The notes below the pieces were generated by a model. The model was given only the letters and a program-made list of their open reading frames with translations, was not told where the DNA came from and made no database searches. DNA of 64,000 nucleotides from G11 sp947167445. GTDB taxonomy: Bacteria > Bacillota > Clostridia > Lachnospirales > Lachnospiraceae. The translations under genes were made by a program, and so were the position numbers. Numbering within the stretch: the first letter of the stretch is position 1; each line of letters starts with the position of its first letter. Shown in pieces: positions 45,483 through 53,803 of the stretch. The stretch covers positions 1 through 64,000 of the forward strand of contig CAMVID010000003.1 in NCBI GenBank assembly GCA_947167445.1. The letters are read 5' to 3'.

Positions 45483-46466
45483 CTATGGAATCAAAGCTGT
45501 TCCATTCATGTCCTTAATCATAATCTCGTTATATTTCATCATGACTATGCCTTCAGGATAGTTGCCGATGCTTTCTTTATTCTCGATTCCCTTAAGGTTA
45601 TTGATTATCTGCGAGGGAACGTTTACTCCGCAGGCATATGCATGGGGATATCCACCGCCGAATCTGGGATTGATTTCTGAGAAATAGAATGTGCCATCCT
45701 GCTCGAAAATATCAATATCGATTATTCCTCTGAAACCTTCGGCCTCCACAAAGTTCTTTATCTGTTCGAATAATTCCGGGATGTGCACAGAAACAGATTT
45801 GTCCGTTTCGCCTGCACGCATTTTAATCTTCTTTTTGATAAAAATGGAAGCGCATTTACCGGATATCATGTCGATATAGACATCTGCACCATACTCCTGG
45901 CCGTGCATAAACTCCTGAATCATCAAATCATCATACATAGCAAAGAGGCCATCCAATTCCTTATCGGAATTAACTTTGTTGATATGCAAGCTGGCGCTTC
46001 CGCAAACAGGCTTTACGAAGACAGGATAGAATATATCTCCGGCTTCTTTAGCCTTTTGGAAATCATCAATCGAAAGGTAGCATTTGCCGGTCGGTAAATT
46101 CTGAAGGCGGAACTCATTGGCCATTTCAAACTTATTAAAGCACATATCTACAAGTTTGCTATCTGAAATGATAGGTGTGACGCCTAATGCCTTGAATTCA
46201 TCCGCATGGGCAGCTATCATGCTAAGCTCAGGATCGATGAGAGAGAGAACTGCATCTATTTTTTCCTCTCGGCAAATCTCAAAAACTCGATCCATATATC
46301 CGGGAGCAGTGATTCTATCTACAAGGATGAACTTATCTGCATCATAGACGGCGGGGGCAAGATTGCTGCAATCAGTGGCGATTACTTGTCCTTCATTCCC
46401 CAATTCTTTTTTAAAAAACTGTACTACCTTATTGCGGGTACCCGCGCTCAATATAAGTATATTCAT
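45483..46466 (-). CDS. ATP-grasp enzyme (carbamoyl-phosphate-synthase-like)
   Basis: 327-aa ATP-grasp protein: Rossmann-like start (ILILSAGTRNKVVQFFKKEL), LSLIDPELSMIA, the lysine-bearing FYPVFVKPVCGSASL, LMIQEFMHGQEYGADVYID and the metal-binding SEINPRFGGGYPHAYACG. ATP-grasp enzymes ligate a carboxylate to an amine or thiol. In glycan loci relatives of this type may attach an amino acid to an amino sugar; that role is inference. It lies between a PglC-like transferase and a GT4 gene with gaps of 7 bases on each side. Confidence 0.82.
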   Translation of the reverse strand: MNILILSAGTRNKVVQFFKKELGNEGQVIATDCSNLAPAVYDADKFILVDRITAPGYMDRVFEICREEKIDAVLSLIDPELSMIAAHADEFKALGVTPIISDSKLVDMCFNKFEMANEFRLQNLPTGKCYLSIDDFQKAKEAGDIFYPVFVKPVCGSASLHINKVNSDKELDGLFAMYDDLMIQEFMHGQEYGADVYIDMISGKCASIFIKKKIKMRAGETDKSVSVHIPELFEQIKNFVEAEGFRGIIDIDIFEQDGTFYFSEINPRFGGGYPHAYACGVNVPSQIINNLKGIENKESIGNYPEGIVMMKYNEIMIKDMNGTALIP

Positions 46467-46473
46467 AAGAAAA

Positions 46474-47124
46474 TTATTCCTCTTCCTTAAGACGCCCTAT
46501 TCTATCCAATCTTTCCTGACGAATCTTTGCAAAATTTCCTTCGGTCTGACCGGTGTCTTCGGAAACCTGATCGGAATGCCAAAGGACTGTTTTTATGGTC
46601 ATAAGTATAACTTTTAAATCCATCATAAAGGACAAGCCCTCAACATACTGTGCGTCAAGCTCAAATCGTTTATCCCAGTCCACTAGATTACGCCCGCTTG
46701 CCTGGGCAAGTCCGGTAAGGCCGGGGCGAACGGTATGCCTTAGCTTCTCCCGTTCTGTGTAGTAAGGTAAATATTCGATTAAAAGGGGCCTTGGCCCAAT
46801 AAAACTCATATCCCCTTTAAGAATGCAGAAAAGTTCGGGAAGTTCATCGAGACTGGTTTTCCTAAGGAACAAGCCAAGGGGAGTTAATCTGTCCTGGTCA
46901 GGGAGAAGATTGCCATTCGCGTCCCTTTTATCATTCATGGAGCGAAACTTATACATGTTGAAAACCCTTTCATCTTTGCCGGGTCTGGCCTGCTTAAAGA
47001 GTATGGGTTTGCCGAGTTTAACCCGGACAAGCACGGCAATAATGAGGTAAAGCCAGGAAAACACTATTAAGATAACAAGTGATAATAATATATCCAATAA
47101 TCGCTTAATAATATTCTTATACAT
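46474..47124 (-). CDS. Initiating sugar-phosphate transferase (PglC/WcaJ-type)
   Basis: 216-aa monotopic membrane enzyme that puts the first sugar-1-phosphate on undecaprenyl phosphate. One N-terminal hairpin helix (residues 5-32), then ILFKQARPGKDERVFNMYKF, the catalytic DE region (KTSLDELPELFCILKGDMSF) and IGPRPLL. Length is close to the small PglC type. I start at ATG 47124: the longer in-frame start at 47208 would add 28 residues beyond the promoter and has no ribosome site. PglC uses UDP-diNAcBac, which agrees with the PglF/PglE-like genes at 58626-61762. A leaderless mRNA is possible. Confidence 0.9.
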   Translation of the reverse strand: MYKNIIKRLLDILLSLVILIVFSWLYLIIAVLVRVKLGKPILFKQARPGKDERVFNMYKFRSMNDKRDANGNLLPDQDRLTPLGLFLRKTSLDELPELFCILKGDMSFIGPRPLLIEYLPYYTEREKLRHTVRPGLTGLAQASGRNLVDWDKRFELDAQYVEGLSFMMDLKVILMTIKTVLWHSDQVSEDTGQTEGNFAKIRQERLDRIGRLKEEE

Positions 47125-47131
47125 ACCCTGA

Positions 47132-47155
47132 ATTATACCATAACGCTTTAATTTT
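47132..47155 (-). promoter_or_regulatory. Promoter of the minus-strand PglC-like unit
   Basis: On the minus strand TATAAT lies at 47137-47132 with TGG before it (extended -10). Seven bases separate it from ATG 47124, and no separate ribosome site fits. The -35 is weak (CTGCCA at an 18-base spacing). Confidence 0.6.
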
Positions 47156-47169
47156 TGGCAGATTGAATA

Positions 47170-47175
47170 TATAAT
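47170..47175 (+). promoter_or_regulatory. -10 box of the divergent GT4 gene
   Basis: TATAAT at 47170-47175 lies seven bases before ATG 47183. No ribosome site is present. The -35 (TTTAAT at 47147-47152, 17-base spacing) is weak. It mirrors the minus-strand arrangement 33 bases away. Confidence 0.5.
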
Positions 47176-47182
47176 GAGTAGT

Positions 47183-48313
47183 ATGAAAATAGCGATGCTT
47201 GGGCACAAAAGAATCCCGTCTAGAGAGGGTGGGGTTGAAATAGTGGTTAAGGAGCTGGCAATTGGTCTGGCCGCAAGGGGATGTGATGTAACCTGCTATA
47301 ATAGGGGAGGACATCACGTAAGCGGCAAGGAATTTGACAGCTTTAATCCTGATGAATGTAAAGATATAACAATCAAAAAGGCCTGGACCATAGATTTAAA
47401 GGGCCTGGCTGCTGTTACTTCTTCATTCTTCGGGTCCATTGCCTGTGCCTTCGGGAAGTATGATCTGGTTCATTTTCACGCCGAGGGTCCGGCTTTCATG
47501 TGCTGGCTACCTAAGAAAATGGGAAAGAAGGTAGTTGTTACTATCCACGGCCTTGATTGGAAGAGAGCCAAGTGGGGGCGTTTTGCCTCCTGGTACATCA
47601 TGAAGGGTGAGAAAGCTGCAGCCAAGTACGCTGATGAAGTAATAGTCTTAAGCAAATCTGTACAGGATTATTTTAAGGAAAAATATGAAAGAGATACAAC
47701 TCTTATTCCAAATGGTGTCACAATTTTGCCACCTATTGAGTCTGAGATTGTAAAATTTAAATATGGCCTTTCTAAAGACGACTATATTCTGTTCTTAGGG
47801 CGTTTGGTACCTGAGAAGGGGGTCCATTACCTGGTGGAAGCGTTTAAGGGGCTGAAAACAGACAAGAAACTGGTTATTGCCGGTGGCTCATCAGATACCT
47901 CTCAATATATGAACGAACTAAAAGAGATGGCTGAAGATGATGAGAGAATCATTTTCACAGGTTTCATTGAGGGTAAGGAGCTTGAGGAACTGTACAGCAA
48001 CGCTTACCTTTATGTATTGCCATCAGACGTGGAGGGTATGCCCTTAAGTCTTCTCGAGGCTATGAGTTTTGGGGATGCCTGTCTTGTATCGGATATTCCT
48101 GAGTGTGCAAGTGTTATAAAGGACAAGGATATGCTCTTCGCCAAGGGAGATGTGGACTCTCTCAGGATTAAGCTTTCAGAACTTATTAATAACCCCAACA
48201 TGGTTAAAGAACATGCGGGGAGAGCTTTTGAGACTGTCAGTAAGGAATATTCCTGGGATAAATGCATTGAGCAGACTCTTGAGCTATATAAACGAGTTTT
48301 AGATACAAATTAA
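47183..48313 (+). CDS. GT4 family glycosyltransferase
   Basis: 376-aa GT-B enzyme. KIAMLGHKRIPSREGGVEIV at the N-terminus is typical of a GT4 group with a DUF1972-like acceptor domain. The donor domain shows ILFLGRLVPEKGVHYLVEAF and LPSDVEGMPLSLLEAMSFGD with conserved Glu. An ATG nine bases earlier (47174) is in frame but overlaps the -10 box TATAAT, so I start at 47183. It is divergent from the PglC-like gene and begins the next + run. Confidence 0.87.
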   Translation: MKIAMLGHKRIPSREGGVEIVVKELAIGLAARGCDVTCYNRGGHHVSGKEFDSFNPDECKDITIKKAWTIDLKGLAAVTSSFFGSIACAFGKYDLVHFHAEGPAFMCWLPKKMGKKVVVTIHGLDWKRAKWGRFASWYIMKGEKAAAKYADEVIVLSKSVQDYFKEKYERDTTLIPNGVTILPPIESEIVKFKYGLSKDDYILFLGRLVPEKGVHYLVEAFKGLKTDKKLVIAGGSSDTSQYMNELKEMAEDDERIIFTGFIEGKELEELYSNAYLYVLPSDVEGMPLSLLEAMSFGDACLVSDIPECASVIKDKDMLFAKGDVDSLRIKLSELINNPNMVKEHAGRAFETVSKEYSWDKCIEQTLELYKRVLDTN

Positions 48314-48329
48314 AGATTGGATTAGAAAT

Positions 48330-49430
48330 ATGCCACAGAAGAAATTAAACGGAACGGTTATAGTTACATATAGATGCAACGCAAGATGCACCATGTGTAA
48401 CCGCTATAAAGCACCGTCCAAGCCTGATGAAGAAATCAGCTTGGAGACAATAAAGAAGCTTCCACCTATGTATTTTACCAATATTACCGGTGGAGAGCCT
48501 TTTATCCGAGAGGATTTAAAGGATATTGTAAGGGAATTATATAAGAAAAGTGACAGGATTGTCATTTCTACAAACGGATTCTTTACCGATAGAATACTTG
48601 ATTTAGCAAAAGAGTTTCCTCAGATAGGAATCAGAATTTCCATAGAAGGCTTGCAGCAGACCAACGATGAGATAAGAGGCTTACCTGATGGATATAAGAG
48701 AGGCTATACCACTCTTCAGAAACTTGTGGAAATGGGAATGAAGGATGTTGGCTTTGGAATGACGGTTCAGGATCGAAATGCTCCTGATTTGGTTCCTCTC
48801 TACGAGATATCCAATGAAATGGGTATGGAGTTTGCAACAGCAAGTCTTCATAACAGCTTTTATTTTGTGGAAGCAAGGAACATTATCAAAGATCGTCCCA
48901 TGGTGGCTTCTAACTTTGAGGAACTGATTAACAGACTTTTAAAGAGTAAGTCTCCCAAGAAGTGGTTTAGAGCGTATTTTAATCATGGATTGATTAATTA
49001 TATCTATGGACAGAAGAGACTCCTTCCCTGTGACATGAGTTTTGATACATTCTTTATAGATCCTTATGGGGATGTAATGCCCTGTAATGGAACGAAGAAT
49101 AAAGAAGTCATGGGGAACCTGAATGAACAGACCTGGGATGAATTATGGAACTCTCCTGCAGCTGAGGAAGTAAGAAAGAAAGTTCGATGCTGTAACAGAC
49201 AGTGCTGGATGATTGGCTCTGTTTCACCGGCTATGCATAAGTATATTTGGAAACCGGCATGGTGGGTGTTCAGACATAAAGTTAAGGGCCTCTTTACCAA
49301 GAGACCATATTCCATGTATGAGCATAAGATTTGCAGAGATTTGCGGGATGGAAAGGTCAGCAAAGAGCAGCTTGACGCATGCTCAACCTGTGATCTTTGC
49401 GCTAAGGCAGCCAATGGCTTAAAGGAATAA
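48330..49430 (+). CDS. Radical SAM protein with SPASM-like C-terminal cysteines
   Basis: 366-aa iron-sulfur enzyme. Cys16, Cys20 and Cys23 (CNARCTMC) form the C-x3-C-x2-C site for the SAM cluster; NITGGEPFIRED and ISTNGFFTDR are the GGE and SAM-binding strands. Later cysteines (LLPCDMSF, GDVMPCNGTKN, CCNRQCW, CSTCDLCA) form a SPASM-like region for auxiliary clusters. SPASM enzymes modify peptides, sugars or cofactors. The substrate is unknown. It sits directly before a DUF2334 deacetylase gene (3-base gap). Confidence 0.87.
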   Translation: MPQKKLNGTVIVTYRCNARCTMCNRYKAPSKPDEEISLETIKKLPPMYFTNITGGEPFIREDLKDIVRELYKKSDRIVISTNGFFTDRILDLAKEFPQIGIRISIEGLQQTNDEIRGLPDGYKRGYTTLQKLVEMGMKDVGFGMTVQDRNAPDLVPLYEISNEMGMEFATASLHNSFYFVEARNIIKDRPMVASNFEELINRLLKSKSPKKWFRAYFNHGLINYIYGQKRLLPCDMSFDTFFIDPYGDVMPCNGTKNKEVMGNLNEQTWDELWNSPAAEEVRKKVRCCNRQCWMIGSVSPAMHKYIWKPAWWVFRHKVKGLFTKRPYSMYEHKICRDLRDGKVSKEQLDACSTCDLCAKAANGLKE

Positions 49431-49433
49431 TAA

Positions 49434-50168
49434 ATGCAGGTTACTATCAGATTAGATGATATAACTCCGGATATGGACTGGAGCAAATTTAACCGCTTTG
49501 AATCAATCCTTGATGAACTGTGTATTAAACCGATAATAGGTGTTGTTCCCAAGTGTATGGATGATACCTTACATATTGAGGATGACAATCCTGGCTTTTG
49601 GGATGAGATAAGGCGCCTAAAGGATAAAGGCTGGGTTATAGCCATGCATGGCTTTAACCATGTATATACCACTGATAAAGGCGGACTTTTTCCCCTTAAC
49701 CACTTTTCGGAATTCGCCGGAGTTGATTACGACACGCAGCGTGAGAAGATTACCCTTGGAAGAAATTTGCTTTTGGAACAGGGTATAGAAACTGATATCT
49801 TCATGGCTCCGGGCCATACTTTTGACGGCAATACTGTGAAAGCTCTTAAAGAGAACAGATTTAAGGCAATAACTGATGGCTTTGGAAAGACTCCATATAA
49901 GAGAGATGGTATAACATATTACCCCATCGCTGAGAAACGTTCGGAAGTGTTTGATGATAGCAAAGAAGGAAGAACAACCCTGATTTATCATCTTAATACC
50001 ATGACAGAAGATGAAATCAATCTTGTTGCGGTGAAACTTAGACAGAATAAAGACAAGCTAGTTAGCTTTGAAATGGTGGACGACGCCAAAGAACAGTCAG
50101 CGATTCAGAGGGTGGCCGAGTTAATCAAGGCCAATATTAAGAGAATAATCGTTCAGATTAGGAGATAA
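49434..50168 (+). CDS. DUF2334 polysaccharide-deacetylase-like protein
   Basis: 244-aa protein of the NodB-like carbohydrate esterase superfamily. The metal site is Asp8-Asp9 (IRLDDITPDMDW), His72 and His76 (AMHGFNH); MAPGHTFDG and IIVQI near the end complete the barrel. There is no signal peptide, so it acts in the cytoplasm, probably on a lipid-linked sugar precursor or nucleotide sugar, as known for some DUF2334 proteins. It is coupled to the radical SAM gene upstream and the GT4 gene whose ATG follows its stop. Confidence 0.82.
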   Translation: MQVTIRLDDITPDMDWSKFNRFESILDELCIKPIIGVVPKCMDDTLHIEDDNPGFWDEIRRLKDKGWVIAMHGFNHVYTTDKGGLFPLNHFSEFAGVDYDTQREKITLGRNLLLEQGIETDIFMAPGHTFDGNTVKALKENRFKAITDGFGKTPYKRDGITYYPIAEKRSEVFDDSKEGRTTLIYHLNTMTEDEINLVAVKLRQNKDKLVSFEMVDDAKEQSAIQRVAELIKANIKRIIVQIRR

Positions 50169-51296
50169 ATGGATAATAAACCGATTAGGGTCCTCCACGT
50201 ATTGGGAAGACTTGACATGGGTGGCGCAGAGAATCGAATAATGGACCTGTATCGAAAGATAGATCGAAACCTGGTTCAATTTGATTTTATGATACATACA
50301 ACCGATAAGTGCTTCTTCAACGATGAGATTGAAAGTCTTGGTGGCCATATCTATAGCGTACCCAGATACTTTATTAAAAATCATTTGGAATATACCAAGG
50401 CATGGGATAAGTTCTTTACAGAACATCCCGAGATAGAGGTTGTCCACGGCCATATGACAAGTACTGCGGGTATATATTTGCCCATCGCCAAGAAGCATGG
50501 AGTGAGACTTACAATAGCTCACACAAGAAGCGCCGGCGTGCCTCAGGGTGTTAAAGGAGCAATGACCAAGGTCCTTAGAAAGGGGCTTTATAAGAAGGCA
50601 GATTTATGCCTTGCCTGCTCTAAGATTGCAGGAATTAATTCCTTTGGGAAGAAGGCTTTCGATGAAGGCTATGTAAAGATCATTCCAAATGCCATAGATA
50701 CAGCCAGATTCAAATTCGACGAAAACATGCGAAACGAGATCAGACAGGAACTGGGTATTAAGGCATCTACTTTTGTGGTTGGACATGTTGGCAGATTTCA
50801 CTATGCAAAGAACCACGAGTTTTTGATTAAGGTTTTTTCAGAAATCAGGAAACTGATTGCTGATTCCAAACTGGTTCTGGTAGGAGACGGAGAACTTAAG
50901 GTTCAGATCGCAGAATGGATTAAGGCATGTGGAATAGAGGATGATGTTATCCTTACAGGCACAAGGAAGAACGTGGAAGATTATTACCAGGCCTTTGATT
51001 ATTTTGTCTTTCCCTCAAGATATGAGGGGCTTCCCGGTACTGTCGTCGAAGCTCAAACGAGTGGGTTAAGATGCCTCATTTCTGATTCAATAACCGATGA
51101 GGTAATGATTACAGATTTGACTGAGTCAAAGTCATTGGACGACCCACCATTAGAATGGGCAAAGAAAATAGTTTCGAACAAAGATTATACGCGAGCGAGT
51201 CGAACCGAAGAAGTGAGAAGAAAAGGTTTTGATTCGGAATCTCAGATAGATTATTATACCGAACTGTATATCGGTGGAAACAAGGAAAAGAGATAA
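50169..51296 (+). CDS. GT4 family glycosyltransferase (EpsF-like)
   Basis: 375-aa GT-B transferase. VLHVLGRLDMGGAENRIMDL is the typical EpsF/CapM N-terminus; VVGHVGRFHYAKNHEFLIKV and FPSRYEGLPGTVVEAQTSGL form the donor site. Its ATG abuts the stop of the deacetylase gene. The GNAT gene follows after 3 bases, so transfer, deacetylation and acetylation may concern the same sugar, which is inference from the tight packing. Confidence 0.88.
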   Translation: MDNKPIRVLHVLGRLDMGGAENRIMDLYRKIDRNLVQFDFMIHTTDKCFFNDEIESLGGHIYSVPRYFIKNHLEYTKAWDKFFTEHPEIEVVHGHMTSTAGIYLPIAKKHGVRLTIAHTRSAGVPQGVKGAMTKVLRKGLYKKADLCLACSKIAGINSFGKKAFDEGYVKIIPNAIDTARFKFDENMRNEIRQELGIKASTFVVGHVGRFHYAKNHEFLIKVFSEIRKLIADSKLVLVGDGELKVQIAEWIKACGIEDDVILTGTRKNVEDYYQAFDYFVFPSRYEGLPGTVVEAQTSGLRCLISDSITDEVMITDLTESKSLDDPPLEWAKKIVSNKDYTRASRTEEVRRKGFDSESQIDYYTELYIGGNKEKR

Positions 51297-51299
51297 ACT

Positions 51300-51845
51300 A
51301 TGAGAATCAATGGTGAACAGATTAATCTTCGCCCGATAACCTATAATGATACTGATTTGATTGTTAAGTGGCGACAGAATAAGAGAGTGAAGAACAACTT
51401 CTTCTTCCGAGGTGAAATAACCAGAGAAGTTCATGAAGAATGGATGAAAACAAAGGTGGAAACCGGCGAGGTTGTTCAGTTTATAATAGAGGAAGCTGAA
51501 GCAGGAAGACCAATCGGGTCCACCTACCTTAGAGATATTAACAGAGAGATAGGAAAAGCTGAGTTTGGTATTTTCATTGGTGAGGATGATGCAGTAGGCC
51601 GTGGATATGGTACTGAAGCCGCTAAACTCATCGTTAATTATGCCTTCAGCAATCTTAAGCTACATAAAGTGTATCTCAGAGTCCTTGATGAGAACCTTGT
51701 AGCCAAGAAGAGCTACGAGAAGGTTGGATTTAAGGAAGAGGGCCATTTCAGAGACGAAGTTTTCCTTAACGGAGAGTACAAGGATGTAATCTTCATGGCA
51801 ATATTTGATGACGGAGAAAGAGAATGCAAAGGATTAGTTTTGTAA
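51300..51845 (+). CDS. GNAT N-acetyltransferase (RimJ/PseH/WecD-like)
   Basis: 181-aa acetyl-CoA-dependent transferase. INLRPITYNDTDLIVKWR at the start, AEFGIFIGEDDAVGRGYGTE (acetyl-CoA loop) and AKKSYEKVGFKEEGHFRDEV are typical of the RimJ-type GNAT branch that includes PseH and sugar 4-N-acetyltransferases. Possible substrates here are the 4-amino sugars from PseC, WecE or the PglE-like enzyme; sequence alone does not decide. It overlaps the next gene by 22 bases. Confidence 0.83.
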   Translation: MRINGEQINLRPITYNDTDLIVKWRQNKRVKNNFFFRGEITREVHEEWMKTKVETGEVVQFIIEEAEAGRPIGSTYLRDINREIGKAEFGIFIGEDDAVGRGYGTEAAKLIVNYAFSNLKLHKVYLRVLDENLVAKKSYEKVGFKEEGHFRDEVFLNGEYKDVIFMAIFDDGERECKGLVL

Positions 51846-52771
51846 TACCCTGCTATCGCTCGGCATTAACAATTGAAAAGGTAGTAAAAGAGATAGAGGA
51901 CACCATGCCTTATCTCCCCGAGTATGATTATGAAATTGTACTTGTGAATGATTCATCTCCGGATGACACTTTCGAGGTGATAAGTAAGATTGCCTTGGAG
52001 GATGAGAAGGTGCTTGCTATTAATCTTGCCAGAAACTTCGGACAGCACGCAGCTCTTATGGCAGGCTTCAGACATACCACCGGAGATATAGTGGTTGCTC
52101 TTGATGATGATGGCCAGACTCCTGCCGATGAAGTCGGAAAGCTTATAGAGAAGCTTGAGGAAGGCTATGATGTATGCTATGCCAAGTACGATCACAAAAA
52201 GCATTCAGTTTTCAGGAATTTCGGAAGCAAGGTTAACGAGAGAATGACCAGAGTTATGCTTGGTAAAAGCAAAGAACTCTACATTTCAAGCTACTTTGCA
52301 GTTAAGCGATTCATTCTAAATGATATGCTTCGCTATGAGAACTGTTATCCCTATGTTATTGGTTTGGTTCTCAGAACCACAAAGAATATCTGCAATGTGA
52401 ATGTAAACCATCGAGAAAGAGAGATAGGAACTTCAGGATACACTATGAAGAAACTTCTGGCTCTTTGGATGAACGGATTTACGGCATTTTCAGTGGTACC
52501 TCTCAGAATTGCGACTTACGGAGGCCTTACCTGTGCGTTTATTGGATTTATTTATACCATCTACACTATAGTCCGTAAGTTTATAGATAACTCAGCTCCC
52601 ATGGGTTACTACGTTACTATTTGCGCAATCCTTATTATTGGAGGCGTTATTATGATGATGTTAGGCCTTATCGGAGAGTACGTCGGAAGGATGTATATAA
52701 CCATGAACAATGCACCACAGTACGTAATTAAGGATATTGTGGGCAAAGGCTTTGACGAAACAAAGGAATAG
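51824..52771 (+). CDS. GtrB-like polyprenyl-phosphate glycosyltransferase (GT2), second copy
   Basis: 315-aa protein with a GT2 domain (RISFVIPCYRSALTIEKVV, VNDSSPDDT, LDDDGQTPADEVG) and two C-terminal helices (about 232-252 and 265-290), the GtrB/ArnC arrangement. EIGTSGYTMKKLLALWMN is the conserved pre-membrane segment. It makes an undecaprenyl-phosphate-linked sugar for GT-C enzymes. The distance from the first copy (35240) and the different core (DDDGQ against DCDLQH) suggest a different sugar. Confidence 0.88.
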   Translation: MQRISFVIPCYRSALTIEKVVKEIEDTMPYLPEYDYEIVLVNDSSPDDTFEVISKIALEDEKVLAINLARNFGQHAALMAGFRHTTGDIVVALDDDGQTPADEVGKLIEKLEEGYDVCYAKYDHKKHSVFRNFGSKVNERMTRVMLGKSKELYISSYFAVKRFILNDMLRYENCYPYVIGLVLRTTKNICNVNVNHREREIGTSGYTMKKLLALWMNGFTAFSVVPLRIATYGGLTCAFIGFIYTIYTIVRKFIDNSAPMGYYVTICAILIIGGVIMMMLGLIGEYVGRMYITMNNAPQYVIKDIVGKGFDETKE

Positions 52772-52773
52772 AC

Positions 52774-53802
52774 ATGAAACTTAGCATAATAGTTCCTGTT
52801 TATAATATGGCAGCTGATGGGAAGCTGGAGTTTTGTATTCGCTCCCTTGCCAATCAGACCATAGATGATTATGAAATAATAGCAGTTAATGACGCCTCTA
52901 CGGATAATTCCTTAGAGGTGTTGTTTGCGTTAAAGAAGGAGTTTGGAGATAAGCTAAAAGTCATTACTTATGAGGAGAATCTTCGTCAGGGTGGAGCCAA
53001 AAATGTTGGTATTAAGAATTCGGAGGCAGAGTGGATTGCCATCTGTGACAGTGATGACTGGGTGGCTCCCGACATGTATGAGAAACTGTTTAAGAAGCAG
53101 GAAGAGACAGGCGCAGATGTAGTAGCCTGTGACTATTGCCTTGTGCATGAGCATACCTTTGAAAAGGGACCTGTAGCTAAGAATAATACTTCGGATCAGG
53201 CGGGTGTGTTGGATGATGAGAAGCATAAGAAGCTCCTTTTAGATTCCGGAAGTATGGTTCTCAAAATCTGGAAGAGAGATATGGTAGTGGATAACGGCCT
53301 TTGGTATCCTGAGAAGATGTTTTTCGAGGACAACGCCATGGGACCTTTGTGGCTCCTTTATTGCAAGCACTTTGAGAAGCTGGATGAGACCTTATATTAC
53401 TACTATCAGCATGACACCTCAACCGTTCATGAGACTACAACATCAAAGCTTCATGACAGAATGAAAGCCATGGAGATTCTTATGGATGAAGCAAGAGAAC
53501 GAGGCCTTTACGAGAAATACAAGGCTGAATTTGACTACAAATTTGCTGAAGCATTCTTTATAACAACGCTGTTTTCGCTTATGCAGAGTAAGAGCCTTAG
53601 GGGTGTAAGAAGGGCTGTTATAGAGGAATTGAAAGCGGGAGTTAATAAATATGTTCCCGACTTTAGGGATAATGAATATTATAGAAGCAGAATGGGTGAT
53701 GAGGAGAAGAAACTGATAGACATGGCAATGGCCTCTACAGCCCGATTCATGCTTTATTATGATGCATTGCATCTGTATCGTAGGGTGCGATATGGAAGGT
53801 AG
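52774..53802 (+). CDS. GT2 family glycosyltransferase
   Basis: 342-aa capsule-type GT2: LSIIVPVYNMAADGKLEFCI, VNDASTDNSLEVL, RQGGAKNVGIKNSEAEW and ICDSDDWVAPDMYEKLF supply the donor site with its acidic pair. The C-terminal third is helical, as in EpsJ-like enzymes. It starts 2 bases after the GtrB-like stop and its end is followed closely by a membrane protein gene. Confidence 0.88.
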   Translation: MKLSIIVPVYNMAADGKLEFCIRSLANQTIDDYEIIAVNDASTDNSLEVLFALKKEFGDKLKVITYEENLRQGGAKNVGIKNSEAEWIAICDSDDWVAPDMYEKLFKKQEETGADVVACDYCLVHEHTFEKGPVAKNNTSDQAGVLDDEKHKKLLLDSGSMVLKIWKRDMVVDNGLWYPEKMFFEDNAMGPLWLLYCKHFEKLDETLYYYYQHDTSTVHETTTSKLHDRMKAMEILMDEARERGLYEKYKAEFDYKFAEAFFITTLFSLMQSKSLRGVRRAVIEELKAGVNKYVPDFRDNEYYRSRMGDEEKKLIDMAMASTARFMLYYDALHLYRRVRYGR

Positions 53803-53803
53803 A

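Noticed and set aside
49064..49672. 202-codon minus-strand open frame across the radical SAM/deacetylase junction
   Set aside because: It overlaps two well-supported genes, and its translation shows no recognisable domain.
51300..51845. Naming the GNAT protein PseH or WecD
   Set aside because: It is not next to either partner set, and the RimJ-type motifs do not discriminate substrates.
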